DNA of 61,357 nucleotides from an uncultured Lactobacillus sp. (GCF_902491705.1 NZ_CABUIW010000007.1:1-61357), one strand, 5' to 3'. Positions 44,678 to 54,012 are shown, numbered from the stretch's first letter. Made by a program: numbers and translations. Notes: generated by a model from the letters alone, not told the origin.

Positions 44678-46357
44678 CTATTTCTTTTCAATGATGATTG
44701 GTAAAATCATTGGACGTCTTTCAGTCTTAGAGTAGAGGAAGTCAGATAGGTTTTCGGTAATTGCTTTCTTGATTTCACTTTCCTTAGGCTTATCTGATTT
44801 TGCCATTTCATTTCTAAGAACATGGTAGACATGCTTTTGAGCCTGACTAATTAATTCAGTTGCTTCTCTCATATAAACGAATCCACGACTTAAAATGTCA
44901 GGTCCAGCAAGAACACGCTTATGCTTGTAGTCGACTGTAGCAACTGCTACAACTAATCCTTCTTCTGAAAGGATTTGACGGTCGTGAACTACAACATTGC
45001 CAACATCTGCTGTACCGGATGTATCAACATAAACATCACCGGCAGGGATGCGTCCAGCAAGTCTTGCGCCATTTGGACCAAAGCATACAACTTCACCGTT
45101 AGATAAAACGAATGTGTTTTCTGCAGGAACACCTGCTTCTTGAGCAAGTTTGGTGTGAATAACCTGCATTCTGTATTCACCGTGAACAGGAATCATATAC
45201 TTAGGCTTGGTTAAACGAACCATCATCTTAAGCTCTTCTTGACCACCGTGTCCAGAAGTGTGGACGTTGTTAACACGTCCGTGAATTACATTAGCTCCGC
45301 CTTCCATTAATTTATTAATTAAGTGGTTAACGCTCAATGTATTACCTGGAATTGGGTTAGAAGAGAAGATTACTGTATCGCCAGGTTGTAAAGTGATTTG
45401 TCTGTGTGTACCATTAGCAATTCTAGATAAAGCAGCTAGTGGTTCACCTTGTGAACCGGTACATAAAATCATCACTTTATCAGGTGGCAACTTATTGATT
45501 TCTTCAGCATCAACAATTAAATCTTTAGGCACATGCAAGTAACCTAAATCAATACCATTGTCGACACCATTTTCCATGCTTCGCCCGAAGATAGCAACTT
45601 TTCTACCAGTATCGATAGCCGCTTGAATTGCAGTAGATACACGATAAAGGTTAGATGCAAAAGTAGCAAAGATGATTCTACCATGAATACCTGTAATGAT
45701 ATTATGGAGTGATTGTGCAACGAATCTTTCAGACTTAGTAAATTGAGTAACTTCAGCGTTAGTTGAGTCTGAAAGAAGAGCAAGCACACCTTCATTGCCT
45801 AATTTAGCCATCTTTTGAAAATCTGGAGCTGGTTGATTCATTACAGGAGTCAAGTCAAACTTGAAGTCACCTGTGAAGACAACAGCACCAAGTGGTGTGT
45901 GAACAGCAATTCCCAATGTATCAGGAATTGAGTGGGTAGTTCTAAAGAATGAAACAGAAAGTTTCTTAAACTTTAAAACAGTATCCTCGTGTTCTTCGTG
46001 TAATTCAGTCGTCTTTAAAATTCCGTGATCTTCCAATTTACCTCTGATTAAAGATAAGGCAAATGGTGTTGCATAAACTGGAATTTCAGGGATCTTTTCT
46101 AGTAAGAAAGGAATACCACCAATGTGGTCTTCGTGTCCGTGACTGACTACAAGAGCCTTGATTTTCTTACGATTCTTAATTAGGTAAGAGTAATCTGAAA
46201 TTACGTAGTTGATACCTAATAAATCATCTTCGGGGAATTTAATACCACAGTCCATGATGATAATTTCATCTTGGTACTGCACACAATACATATTTTTGCC
46301 AATTTCATGCAAACCCCCGATTGCATAAACGGCTACTTCATTATTTTTAATTCGCAC
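44678..46357 (-). CDS. rnjA: Ribonuclease J1
   Basis: The 559-residue metallo-beta-lactamase/beta-CASP RNase has 5'-3' exonuclease and endonuclease activity in mRNA decay and rRNA maturation. The metal motif VVSHGHEDHIGGIP (about 71-84) is intact, as are TGDFKFDLTP (about 163) and the beta-CASP motif VHTSGHGGQEEL (about 366). It starts at GTG 46357, with rpoY directly upstream, the standard rpoY-rnjA operon. Confidence 0.97.
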   Translation of the reverse strand: MRIKNNEVAVYAIGGLHEIGKNMYCVQYQDEIIIMDCGIKFPEDDLLGINYVISDYSYLIKNRKKIKALVVSHGHEDHIGGIPFLLEKIPEIPVYATPFALSLIRGKLEDHGILKTTELHEEHEDTVLKFKKLSVSFFRTTHSIPDTLGIAVHTPLGAVVFTGDFKFDLTPVMNQPAPDFQKMAKLGNEGVLALLSDSTNAEVTQFTKSERFVAQSLHNIITGIHGRIIFATFASNLYRVSTAIQAAIDTGRKVAIFGRSMENGVDNGIDLGYLHVPKDLIVDAEEINKLPPDKVMILCTGSQGEPLAALSRIANGTHRQITLQPGDTVIFSSNPIPGNTLSVNHLINKLMEGGANVIHGRVNNVHTSGHGGQEELKMMVRLTKPKYMIPVHGEYRMQVIHTKLAQEAGVPAENTFVLSNGEVVCFGPNGARLAGRIPAGDVYVDTSGTADVGNVVVHDRQILSEEGLVVAVATVDYKHKRVLAGPDILSRGFVYMREATELISQAQKHVYHVLRNEMAKSDKPKESEIKKAITENLSDFLYSKTERRPMILPIIIEKK

Positions 46358-46363
46358 TCTTTA

Positions 46364-46585
46364 TTACTTCTTGTCGAACGTTGTCAACTTAAAGTCGGCA
46401 TGTTCTTTTTCGTAAGCTAAAGAATTACCTGTTAATTCTTGGATGAGTTCAATGTTGTAGGGGGTATTGTCCTCAACCGTACTTCTTGCTTCGACCATGT
46501 TGTCAGCCTCCATGTAAAGAGTTTGTGTAGTTTCTCTACGAGGATTGACAATCTTGTCTTTTTGATACAAAACTTTGTAAATCAT
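46364..46585 (-). CDS. rpoY: RNA polymerase epsilon subunit RpoY
   Basis: The 73-residue protein (MIYKVLYQKDKIVNPRRETT...) is the small accessory subunit of Firmicute RNA polymerase, formerly DUF1447. AAGGAGA lies eight bases ahead of ATG 46585. Its stop is only a few bases before rnjA, so the two are cotranscribed. A likely -10 TATGAT lies on the minus strand near 46665. Confidence 0.95.
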   Translation of the reverse strand: MIYKVLYQKDKIVNPRRETTQTLYMEADNMVEARSTVEDNTPYNIELIQELTGNSLAYEKEHADFKLTTFDKK

Positions 46586-46740
46586 AAATGATTCTCCTTA
46601 ATTAATGTATAAACGTTCAATTTTGAGTGAAAATACTCAATAGCTAATAAAAATTTTATCATATTTATAAAAGTAAGTATATAAATATGTTTGAATCGAT
46701 TTTGCATTGGAAATTTTTGTTGATTTTTTTAGTAATAATA

Positions 46741-46769
46741 TTGACGTAAAATAACATAGGTTGTACCAT
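46741..46769 (+). promoter_or_regulatory. Promoter of the candidate small RNA
   Basis: TTGACG (46741-46746) and TACCAT (46764-46769) are separated by 17 bases, with no gene on the plus strand downstream before 47735. Confidence 0.5.
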
Positions 46770-46775
46770 GAACTT

Positions 46776-46879
46776 GTAGTGAATGATTAATAAACTCATT
46801 TACTCGCTATAAGAAGTCTCTTCAATCTTCTTAATTCCCAATGTATGAGCCACTGGTTTAGTCGCCCAGTGGTTTTTTT
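46776..46879 (+). ncRNA. Candidate small RNA of about 104 nt
   Basis: Between the divergent rpoY promoter and def, a plus-strand promoter is followed by three hairpins: AGTGAATGA/TCATTTACT (46778-46804), TAAGAAG/CTTCTTA (46810-46833) and CCACTGG/CCAGTGG (46850-46872) with seven T. The last is a standard terminator, yet no plus-strand gene lies upstream for it to end. No ORF of note exists inside. It matches no RNA family that I can name. A short untranslated transcript is the simplest reading of this 343-base gap. Confidence 0.55.
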
Positions 46880-46884
46880 GTATT

Positions 46885-46916
46885 AAAAAAGCCTGCAAAT
46901 GCAGGCTTTATTTTTG
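46885..46916 (-). terminator. Terminator of def
   Basis: GCCTGC and GCAGGC (46891-46906) enclose a 4-base loop; on the minus strand a T run follows. It lies 13 bases after the def stop and may also work on the plus strand. Confidence 0.85.
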
Positions 46917-46928
46917 TTTAAATAACAA

Positions 46929-47483
46929 TTAAGAAATTACTACTGTATCTTCTTTAAGGTCGTATGGATTTTGTCTGTTAATTCTGTCGTAGAACAAGTG
47001 ACCATTTAAGTGGTCGATTTCGTGAGAAGATACGATAGCTGGATAATCCTTTAAACGAATAGTCTTTTCTTCACCATCAACAGTGTAGTAGTGAATAGTC
47101 AACTTATCTGGACGAGGTACATAACCATTAATTACTTCATCAACACTCAAGCAGCCTTCGCCTTCACTTAAACATGCTTGGCGAACTGATTCAGAAATGA
47201 TTTCAGGGTTAACGTAAACTTCTTTAAAAATAATTTTGCCTTGATCATCAGGAACTAAAAGGGCAGCCATTTGTACGCTTTCGCCAACTTGAGGAGCTGC
47301 CAAACCAACACCTGCTCTAAGTTGATGTTTTTCAGCAATCTTAGGATCTTGTGAGTTGATTAAGTATTCCATCATATCGTCTGCTAATTTTTTGTAATGA
47401 TCGCTAAGTGGAAATGTAAGTGGCTTAGCAACTTTGCGCAATACAGGATCGCCGTCGCGCACGATATCTTTCATTAAAATCAA
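46929..47483 (-). CDS. def: Peptide deformylase
   Basis: The 184-residue metalloenzyme removes formyl from new proteins. It has the three motifs GAGVGLAAPQVG (about 57-68), EGCLSVDE (about 113, metal Cys) and SHEIDHLNG (about 155, metal His pair and catalytic Glu), typical of type II deformylases with an insertion. TTG 47483 fits AAGGAG at 8-9 bases; ATG three codons later is too far. Confidence 0.96.
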   Translation of the reverse strand: MILMKDIVRDGDPVLRKVAKPLTFPLSDHYKKLADDMMEYLINSQDPKIAEKHQLRAGVGLAAPQVGESVQMAALLVPDDQGKIIFKEVYVNPEIISESVRQACLSEGEGCLSVDEVINGYVPRPDKLTIHYYTVDGEEKTIRLKDYPAIVSSHEIDHLNGHLFYDRINRQNPYDLKEDTVVIS

Positions 47484-47592
47484 AATAATTACTCCTTTAT
47501 AAAAATTAGATCTAACTATATTTTTACCATAATTTAAAGGATTTTGCTTGGTTTAAGATAAAATAAATCAAAAGTTAACTGATTGTTAAGCG

Positions 47593-47621
47593 TTGACCCG
47601 CGTGCAGTTAGGTGGTAAAAT
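47593..47621 (+). promoter_or_regulatory. typA promoter
   Basis: TTGACC (47593-47598) and TAAAAT (47616-47621) are 17 bases apart, and TG at 47613-47614 makes the -10 extended. This is one of the best promoters in the window. Confidence 0.8.
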
Positions 47622-47627
47622 TCACTA

Positions 47628-47734
47628 ACGTAACTATACAGATCTAAAAAGAAGCACTTCGATAAAGCGCAGAAGCGTTACCGAAACTGTGGCCTAGTCA
47701 CAGTTTTTTTATTGAAGAGTGGGGAGGAATACTT
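47628..47734 (+). promoter_or_regulatory. Structured leader of typA with internal terminator
   Basis: The expected transcript starts near 47628. About 56 bases later AAACTGTG (47684-47691) pairs with CACAGTTT (47699-47706), followed by a T run to 47710, still 25 bases before the typA start. The upstream part holds two small hairpins (GAAG/CTTC and AGCGC/GCGTT). No leader peptide with a start codon is visible. The arrangement indicates premature termination control; the signal is unknown. Confidence 0.65.
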
Positions 47735-49579
47735 TTGTCAGAAAAAAGAAGAGACGATCTTAGAAATATCGCTATTATTGCCCACGTTGACCACGGTAAA
47801 ACTACTTTGGTTAACCAATTATTGAAGCAATCCGATACTTTGCCAGAACACATGAATCTGGAAGATCGTGCTATGGACTCAAACGCCATTGAACGTGAAC
47901 GTGGTATTACTATTTTGTCAAAGAACACTGCTGTTCGTTACAAGGATACTACTATTAATATCTTGGATACACCAGGACACGCTGACTTCGGTGGTGAAGT
48001 AGAACGTGTTATGCACATGGTAGACGGAGCATTACTTTTGGTTGATGCTTACGAAGGCCCAATGCCACAAACTCGTTTCGTATTGAAAAAGGCCTTAGAA
48101 GCTGGTGTAAAGCCAATTGTTGTTTTGAACAAGATTGATCGTCCAGGCGCTCGTCCTAAGAAAGTTTTGGATGACGTACTTGAACTCTTCATTGAATTAG
48201 GTGCTAACGATGAACAACTTGACTTCCCAGTTGTTTACGCATCAGCTTTGAATGGTACTTCATCATATGATCCAGATCCAAGTACTCAAAAGGAAACTAT
48301 GGATCCTATCTTTGATACCATTATTAAGAATATTCCTGCTCCAATCGACAACTCAGATGAACCACTTCAATTCCAAATCACTATGCTTGATTGGGATGAC
48401 TACGTTGGTCGTATTGGTGTAGGTAGAATTTACCGTGGTAAGGTTAAGGTTGGCGACAACATCACTGTTATGAAGCGTGATGGTTCAACTCAAAACTTCC
48501 GCGTTACCAAGTTATTTGGTTACTTTGGTTTGAAGCGTAACGAAATTAAGGAAGCTAAGGCCGGCGATATCGTTGCCATCAGTGGTATTAATGATATTTA
48601 CGTTGGTGAAACTATTGCTTCAGCAGATCATCCAGAAGCATTACCACTTCTTAAGATCGATCCACCAACACTTCAAATGGACTTTGTTGCTAACGACTCA
48701 CCATTTGCTGGTCGTGAAGGTGACCAAGTAACTCCTAAGAAACTTGAAGACCGTTTGATTCGTCAAACTCGTACTGATGTTTCTTTGAAGGTTGAACCTA
48801 CTGATCAATTAAACGCTTGGACTGTTTCAGGTCGTGGTGAACTTCACCTTTCAATTTTGGTTGAAGAACTTCGTCGTGAAGGTTTCGAATTACAACTTTC
48901 ACGTCCTAAGGTTATTTACCGTGAAATTGATGGTACTATGTGTGAACCATTTGAATCTGTTCAAGTTGATACTCCAGACGAATACGTTGGCTCAGTTATT
49001 GACTCCCTTTCACAAAGAAAAGGTGAAATGCAAAACATGGAATCAACTGGTAACGGCCAAACTCGTCTTGAATTCTTAGTTCCATCACGTGGTTTGATTG
49101 GTTACAACAACGAATTCATGTCACAAACTGGTGGTTACGGTATTATGAACCACACCTTTGCAGCTTACAAGCCAGTTGTTAAGAACTGGAACCCAGGCCG
49201 TCGTAACGGTGCTTTGGTATCAATTAACCAAGGTCAATCAACTACTTACTCACTTCAATCAGTTGAACAACGTGGTGAATTATTCATCGGTGCTGGTGTT
49301 GAAGTTTACGAAGGTATGATTGTTGGTCAATCAAGTCGTGAACGTGATATCGCAGTTAACGTAACTAAGGGTAAGAACTTAACTAACACCCGTGCTGCTG
49401 GTAAGGACCACGCTGCTGCAATTAAGACACCAAAGACTTTGACTCTTGAAGAAGCTATTGAATTCTTGAACGATGATGAATACTGTGAAGTAACTCCAGA
49501 ATCAATTCGTTTACGTAAGAAGATCTTGAACACTTCAGAACGTCAAAAGGCTGACAAGAAGCGTAACCGTGCTAAATAA
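47735..49579 (+). CDS. typA: Ribosome-associated GTPase TypA/BipA
   Basis: The 614-residue translational GTPase binds ribosomes and supports growth at low temperature and under stress. The start is TTG 47735 behind GGGGAGGA. GTPase motifs AHVDHGKTTL (about 16-25), RERGITI (about 51), DTPGHADFGG (about 75) and NKIDRPGA (about 129) are complete. EF-G-like domains III and V and the BipA C-terminal domain follow. Confidence 0.97.
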   Translation: MSEKRRDDLRNIAIIAHVDHGKTTLVNQLLKQSDTLPEHMNLEDRAMDSNAIERERGITILSKNTAVRYKDTTINILDTPGHADFGGEVERVMHMVDGALLLVDAYEGPMPQTRFVLKKALEAGVKPIVVLNKIDRPGARPKKVLDDVLELFIELGANDEQLDFPVVYASALNGTSSYDPDPSTQKETMDPIFDTIIKNIPAPIDNSDEPLQFQITMLDWDDYVGRIGVGRIYRGKVKVGDNITVMKRDGSTQNFRVTKLFGYFGLKRNEIKEAKAGDIVAISGINDIYVGETIASADHPEALPLLKIDPPTLQMDFVANDSPFAGREGDQVTPKKLEDRLIRQTRTDVSLKVEPTDQLNAWTVSGRGELHLSILVEELRREGFELQLSRPKVIYREIDGTMCEPFESVQVDTPDEYVGSVIDSLSQRKGEMQNMESTGNGQTRLEFLVPSRGLIGYNNEFMSQTGGYGIMNHTFAAYKPVVKNWNPGRRNGALVSINQGQSTTYSLQSVEQRGELFIGAGVEVYEGMIVGQSSRERDIAVNVTKGKNLTNTRAAGKDHAAAIKTPKTLTLEEAIEFLNDDEYCEVTPESIRLRKKILNTSERQKADKKRNRAK

Positions 49580-49598
49580 TTATTTTTACATAATTACT

Positions 49599-49635
49599 AA
49601 AAAGTCATTGCTTAATAGAAGCAATGGCTTTTTTG
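49599..49635 (+). terminator. Terminator after typA
   Basis: AGTCATTGCTT pairs with AAGCAATGGCT (one wobble) and is followed by six T. Confidence 0.85.
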
Positions 49636-49679
49636 TTTTATAATGAAAAAGTATTATTTCACATAAAGGGGCAACGCTC

Positions 49680-50864
49680 GTGCGTCGAAAATTAAATTAT
49701 CTTAATTACCGAATCTTTATTCCTTACCTGATTTTGGTAGTAATTGGAATAATTTTGGTATATTCAGCTAGTTCTGATATTTTATTAGTTAATGGTTTTA
49801 AGCCAGATGTTTATGGAATAAGACAAGCGATTTATGCTGCAGTGGCATTTTTTTGCTTTGGTATTCCATTTTTTGCGGTGAAGCTAAAAGTAATTAAAAA
49901 TCCTAAATTTGTAGCAGGCTTTTTAATAATTTGTATTTTGATGCTTTTTTGGCTGGTTATATTGAAGTTTGCTCATGTTAGTTCCGCAGAAGTTAATGGT
50001 GCCGTGGGTTGGATCAACTTGGGGTTCATTAATTTGCAGCCACTGGAAGTAACAAAATTAGCTTTGGTTATCTATTTGGCTTATGTTCTGGACCGAAGAG
50101 ATGGGAAGTTTGTTAAAGGCAAAATTAAGGCTAATCTTTCTCATCCAGCAATATTGTCAGCATTTTTAATGTGCTTAGTTATTGTGGAACCTGACTTTGG
50201 TGGTACAGCTATTTTATTCATGATTACCTTGGTCATGTTCTCAGTATCAGGTGTGCCGGTTAGATTGGCTGTAACCTGGTTAGTTGGTATTGCTGCTTTA
50301 GTGGCAGTAGTCTTTATAATTGTGGTTGCCTGGAATCCTAAGTTTTTGCAAGAAAGCTATCAATTTCAGCGACTAATGTCATTTTTGCATCCCTTCCAAC
50401 TTGAAAGAAAAGGTGGGGCCCAGCTAGTTAACTCATATTACGCAATTCACAACGGTGGATTATTTGGTGTTGGACTAGGAAATAGTATGCAAAAGCGTGG
50501 CTATTTGCCAGAACCTTATACTGACTTTATTTTGTCGATTACTGCTGAAGAAGTTGGTGTTATTCTTACCATTCTTTTAGTAGGTCTCTTATTCTACATG
50601 ATGTGGGAAATCATGGAAGTTGGTATTAAAGCTGCTTCACAGTTTGAAGCTTTAATTTGTTTCGGTGTTGCTACAATTATTTTTACAGAAGCTTTATTCA
50701 ATATCGGTGCTGTGTTAGGTCTATTGCCAATTACCGGTGTTACGCTGCCGTTTATTTCATATGGTGGTTCATCAATGATTGTGTTAACTGCAGCAGTTGG
50801 CTTAGTCTTAAATGTTTCCGCAAACGAAAAAATGTTACAAGAAAAGGATGAAACGATCGCATGA
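49680..50864 (+). CDS. ftsW: SEDS peptidoglycan polymerase FtsW/RodA family
   Basis: The 394-residue protein has ten membrane segments and polymerises lipid II into glycan strands with a class B PBP partner. GTG 49680 follows AAAGGGGC. Motifs EPDFGGTAILF (about 162) and the C-terminal PITGVTLPFISYGGSS (about 350-365) are typical. The place before ylbG suggests FtsW rather than RodA. TATAAT lies at 49639-49644. The stop overlaps ylbG (ATGA). Confidence 0.93.
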   Translation: MRRKLNYLNYRIFIPYLILVVIGIILVYSASSDILLVNGFKPDVYGIRQAIYAAVAFFCFGIPFFAVKLKVIKNPKFVAGFLIICILMLFWLVILKFAHVSSAEVNGAVGWINLGFINLQPLEVTKLALVIYLAYVLDRRDGKFVKGKIKANLSHPAILSAFLMCLVIVEPDFGGTAILFMITLVMFSVSGVPVRLAVTWLVGIAALVAVVFIIVVAWNPKFLQESYQFQRLMSFLHPFQLERKGGAQLVNSYYAIHNGGLFGVGLGNSMQKRGYLPEPYTDFILSITAEEVGVILTILLVGLLFYMMWEIMEVGIKAASQFEALICFGVATIIFTEALFNIGAVLGLLPITGVTLPFISYGGSSMIVLTAAVGLVLNVSANEKMLQEKDETIA

Positions 50865-51205
50865 GTATAAATAAAGAAATCGAAGGTACGCATTTAATTA
50901 AACGCGTTGCACTGATTATTTATTTAAAATCAGTAAGTGATCAATACAAATTGCGTCGCTATGGAGATATAGTTTATTTCTCTAAAAAGATGAAATATTG
51001 CGTGCTCTATGTTAGTCGCAGAGATGCTAAAGAAATTCAAAGAGAAATTGCTAGTCTTGATTTTGTTACTTATGTAGAAATATCAGCTGAAGATCAAGTT
51101 GATTTAAATAGTGAACATATTGAAAAGCAAATAGCTGATATGGCAAAAGAAGCTGAAGAAAAATTGCAATTAGAACAAGAGAAAAATGAGGATCAGATAC
51201 AATGA
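50861..51205 (+). CDS. YlbG family protein (DUF2129)
   Basis: The 114-residue protein has the YlbG core (RVALIIYLKSVSDQYKLRRY, about 12-31, and MKYCVLYVSR) and a charged helical C-terminus. YlbG is a small cytoplasmic protein of unknown function always found next to rsmD in Firmicutes. It overlaps ftsW and rsmD by four bases each. Confidence 0.92.
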   Translation: MSINKEIEGTHLIKRVALIIYLKSVSDQYKLRRYGDIVYFSKKMKYCVLYVSRRDAKEIQREIASLDFVTYVEISAEDQVDLNSEHIEKQIADMAKEAEEKLQLEQEKNEDQIQ

Positions 51206-51753
51206 GAATTATTTCAGGAAAGTATGCTAAAAGAAATTTATTTACTTTAAAAAGTAATCGTACTCGGCCAACTAGCGATAAAGTAAAAGAATCCTTGTTT
51301 AATTCACTTGGCCAATTTTTTAACGGTGGCTATGTCCTTGATTTATATGCAGGTAGTGGTGCTTTAGGAATTGAAGCTGTATCAAGAGGATATGATCATG
51401 CTAGTTTGGTAGATATTAACCATGCTGCATGTTCAATTATTAAGAAAAATGTAGCTCTTACCAAAGAAGAAGACCGTTTTGAAGTCTATAACATGCGCAG
51501 CTCAGCCGCACTCAAACTTTTTGAGGAAAATGGACAAAGGTTTGATTTAGTATTTTTGGATCCACCTTATGCTAAAGAAAAAATAGCTAAAGATATGCAA
51601 AAGATGGATGAATTAGGCTTATTAAATGATGGTGCAACTATTGTTGCAGAAACTGATGATCATACTGAATTAGGCTCAATTGCAGGCTTCTCTTTAGTTA
51701 AAGAGCATCGTTTAGGCAAGACTATCGTGAGAATTTATCGAAAGGATAAATAA
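51202..51753 (+). CDS. rsmD: 16S rRNA m2G966 methyltransferase RsmD
   Basis: The 183-residue SAM enzyme methylates N2 of G966. It begins MRIISGKYAKRNL, has the SAM motif VLDLYAGSGALGIEA (about 44-58) and the catalytic D-P-P-Y in LVFLDPPYAKE (about 113). It starts in ATGA overlap with ylbG and ends in TAATG overlap with coaD. Confidence 0.96.
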   Translation: MRIISGKYAKRNLFTLKSNRTRPTSDKVKESLFNSLGQFFNGGYVLDLYAGSGALGIEAVSRGYDHASLVDINHAACSIIKKNVALTKEEDRFEVYNMRSSAALKLFEENGQRFDLVFLDPPYAKEKIAKDMQKMDELGLLNDGATIVAETDDHTELGSIAGFSLVKEHRLGKTIVRIYRKDK

Positions 51754-52247
51754 TGACTATCGCACTTTTTCCAGGGAGCTTTGATCCGATTACTAATGGT
51801 CATGTCGAAACTGCTAAAAAAGCTGCAGAAATCTTCGACAAAGTATATGTTGTGGCGATGACGAATACATCTAAGCATTATTTATTTACTGCAGAGGAGC
51901 GGGCTGATTTTATTAGGGATGCATTGAAGGATGTATCTAATATTGAAGTCTTAGAAAAGCCGGACATGTTAACAACTGACTTAGCTCACGAATTACATGC
52001 TAAAGTTATGGTTCGCGGTGTACGCAATAGTGAAGATTTTCTTTATGAACAACAGATTGCGGGCATTAATAAAAGACTAGCTCCTGATATTAATACAGTT
52101 TTATTGTTTAGCAGTCCAGAAAATTCTTTTGTTGCTTCAAGTATGATTAAAGAATTGGCTAGATTTGACCAAGATGTACAGCAATTTTTGCCAGAAAAAG
52201 CTGCTAAAGCATTGAGAGAGAAACTAAATCATGAAGAAACAAAATAA
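51753..52247 (+). CDS. coaD: Phosphopantetheine adenylyltransferase
   Basis: The 164-residue enzyme makes dephospho-CoA, the fourth step of CoA synthesis. It has LFPGSFDPITNGHVE (about 5-19, T-x-G-H motif), the substrate-binding VRGVRNSEDF (about 89) and SSMIKELARF (about 129). It overlaps the protease gene by 17 bases. Confidence 0.97.
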   Translation: MTIALFPGSFDPITNGHVETAKKAAEIFDKVYVVAMTNTSKHYLFTAEERADFIRDALKDVSNIEVLEKPDMLTTDLAHELHAKVMVRGVRNSEDFLYEQQIAGINKRLAPDINTVLLFSSPENSFVASSMIKELARFDQDVQQFLPEKAAKALREKLNHEETK

Positions 52248-53268
52248 ATCAAAACGATTACGCAATTGGCTCATTGCAATTATTGCAGTAGTAGCAGTTG
52301 CGTTTTTGGCATTTTGGCCAACTGATTATTATATTGAATCACCTGGTGAGGCGGTTCCTGTAGGGCAATTTATTAAATCAAAGAATAAAAAGCCTAATAA
52401 TCTCTATTTGGTAACTGTAAGTATCACAAGTAGACCAGCTTCGATTTTGCAATATTTGTGGAGCTATACCAGACCATATAATGATCGTGTACCTAGTAAG
52501 GAATTATTGGGTGGCCAAACAAATGCTCAATACAATGAATTACAGAATTGGTACATGGAAACTAGCCAGCAAAACGCTATTTATTATGCGGCTAAAAAAG
52601 CTGGTAAAAAACACAGCTTAAAATATCTTGGCGTTTATGTCATGGAAGTTCAAAAGGGCTCTAGCTTTAAAAAGAAGCTCCAAATTGGCGACACGGTTTT
52701 AGGCGCTAATGGTCATCGCTTCCATTCAACAGAAGAAATGATGTCATATTTGCGTAAGCAGAAGATAGGCAGCCGAGTAAAGATTTCTGTTTTAAGAGGC
52801 AAAGAGAAGAAACAGTTTACTGGTAAAATTGTTAAGGTTAAAGGCACTAACAAGCCAGGTATTGGCATTCAGTTAGTAGAACATGTGGAAGTCAAAACTA
52901 AGCCTAAATTATCAATTAATGCTGGTGAGATAGGCGGACCTTCTGCAGGCTTGATGTTTACGCTAGAAAGCTATGAAGTCTTTACTAAGCAGAACCTAAG
53001 CCATGGTCATAAAATTGCCGGTACAGGAACAATTGCGCCAAATGGTAAAGTCGGGATTATCGGCGGAGTTGATAAAAAAGTGGTTGCAGCTAGTCGAGAA
53101 GGAGCAGAGGTCTTCTTTGCACCAACTGATTCGACTGAAGTTAAGAAGAGTCAAACTAACTATGCAGTAGCTAAACGAACTGCTAAGAAAATTCATACTA
53201 AGATGAAGATTGTCCCAGTTGACAATTTTGATGACGCACTCAACTATTTAAAAAAGCATTATAACTAA
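52231..53268 (+). CDS. PDZ-Lon type membrane serine protease (YlbL/SepM family)
   Basis: The 345-residue protein has one N-terminal membrane segment (about 10-30), a PDZ domain (about 125-215, with KIGSRVKISVLRG) and a Lon-like S16 protease domain. The catalytic Ser is in GGPSAGLMF (about 235) and the Lys in GGVDKKVVAA (about 283). SepM relatives trim a signalling peptide outside the cell; the target here is not known. It is followed by a terminator. Confidence 0.94.
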   Translation: MKKQNKSKRLRNWLIAIIAVVAVAFLAFWPTDYYIESPGEAVPVGQFIKSKNKKPNNLYLVTVSITSRPASILQYLWSYTRPYNDRVPSKELLGGQTNAQYNELQNWYMETSQQNAIYYAAKKAGKKHSLKYLGVYVMEVQKGSSFKKKLQIGDTVLGANGHRFHSTEEMMSYLRKQKIGSRVKISVLRGKEKKQFTGKIVKVKGTNKPGIGIQLVEHVEVKTKPKLSINAGEIGGPSAGLMFTLESYEVFTKQNLSHGHKIAGTGTIAPNGKVGIIGGVDKKVVAASREGAEVFFAPTDSTEVKKSQTNYAVAKRTAKKIHTKMKIVPVDNFDDALNYLKKHYN

Positions 53269-53273
53269 AAAAT

Positions 53274-53304
53274 AAAAGTCCAGAAAAAATTCTGGGCTTT
53301 TTTT
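53274..53304 (+). terminator. Terminator after the PDZ-Lon gene
   Basis: AAAAGTCCAGAA pairs with TTCTGGGCTTTT (one wobble), followed by T. Confidence 0.88.
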
Positions 53305-53331
53305 GCGTAATAAATAGTAGAGGTGAATAAT

Positions 53332-54012
53332 ATGAATTTTGAAAAAATAAAGGAATTTGCAATTGAAAAGAAAGTGTATTTGATTGCAGCCGGAATTTTA
53401 TTATTGGGCTTTTTTTATTTTAGAAAAGGTGATAATCAAGAAAAGAATAGTGAAATAGAGAATGCTCAGTTGATGCAAAAAAACAGTTCTTCATCAAGTG
53501 GATCGATGGAAAATATGACGAGTGGTTCAGCTTCTAGCAAATCTAAAACTGTAACCTGTGATATTTCTGGAGCAGTAAAGCATGAAGGTGTTTATACTCT
53601 GAAGAATGGTGCAAGACTGCAGGAGCTAATTGAAGCAGCAGGAGGAACAACGAGCAGAGCTCAATTGAAGGCAATTAATCGTGCGGTTTTATTAAAGGAT
53701 CAAGATAAGATTCATATTCCATATAAAGGTGAAAAAGTGGAAAATGCCGCAACAGTTGGTGCTGGAAGCCAAGCAACTTCTGCCAGTGGTGAATCAAGTT
53801 CAGCGCAAAAAGAAAATGGTGAAAAAGTCAACTTAAATACGGCTAGTGCGGCTGATTTACAAAAATTGAATGGAATTGGTGAAAAGAAGGCAGAACAGAT
53901 CATTGCTTATCGCGAGCAAAAAGGTTCTTTTAAAAAGATAGAAGATTTAATGCAGGTATCTGGAATAGGAGAAAAAACATTTGCAAGTCTCAAAGACCAA
54001 TTGGCTATTTAA
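53332..54012 (+). CDS. comEA: Competence protein ComEA
   Basis: ATG 53332 has AGAGGTG upstream; the GTG at 53323 is that site. The 226-residue protein has one membrane segment (about 12-30), a Ser-rich linker, an SLBB domain (about 75-140, CDISGAVKHEGVYTLKNG) and a C-terminal double helix-hairpin-helix (about 165-226, LNTASAADLQKLNGIGEKKA). It holds incoming DNA outside the cell in competent bacteria. All domains are complete; competence has not been settled for these lactobacilli. Confidence 0.95.
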   Translation: MNFEKIKEFAIEKKVYLIAAGILLLGFFYFRKGDNQEKNSEIENAQLMQKNSSSSSGSMENMTSGSASSKSKTVTCDISGAVKHEGVYTLKNGARLQELIEAAGGTTSRAQLKAINRAVLLKDQDKIHIPYKGEKVENAATVGAGSQATSASGESSSAQKENGEKVNLNTASAADLQKLNGIGEKKAEQIIAYREQKGSFKKIEDLMQVSGIGEKTFASLKDQLAI

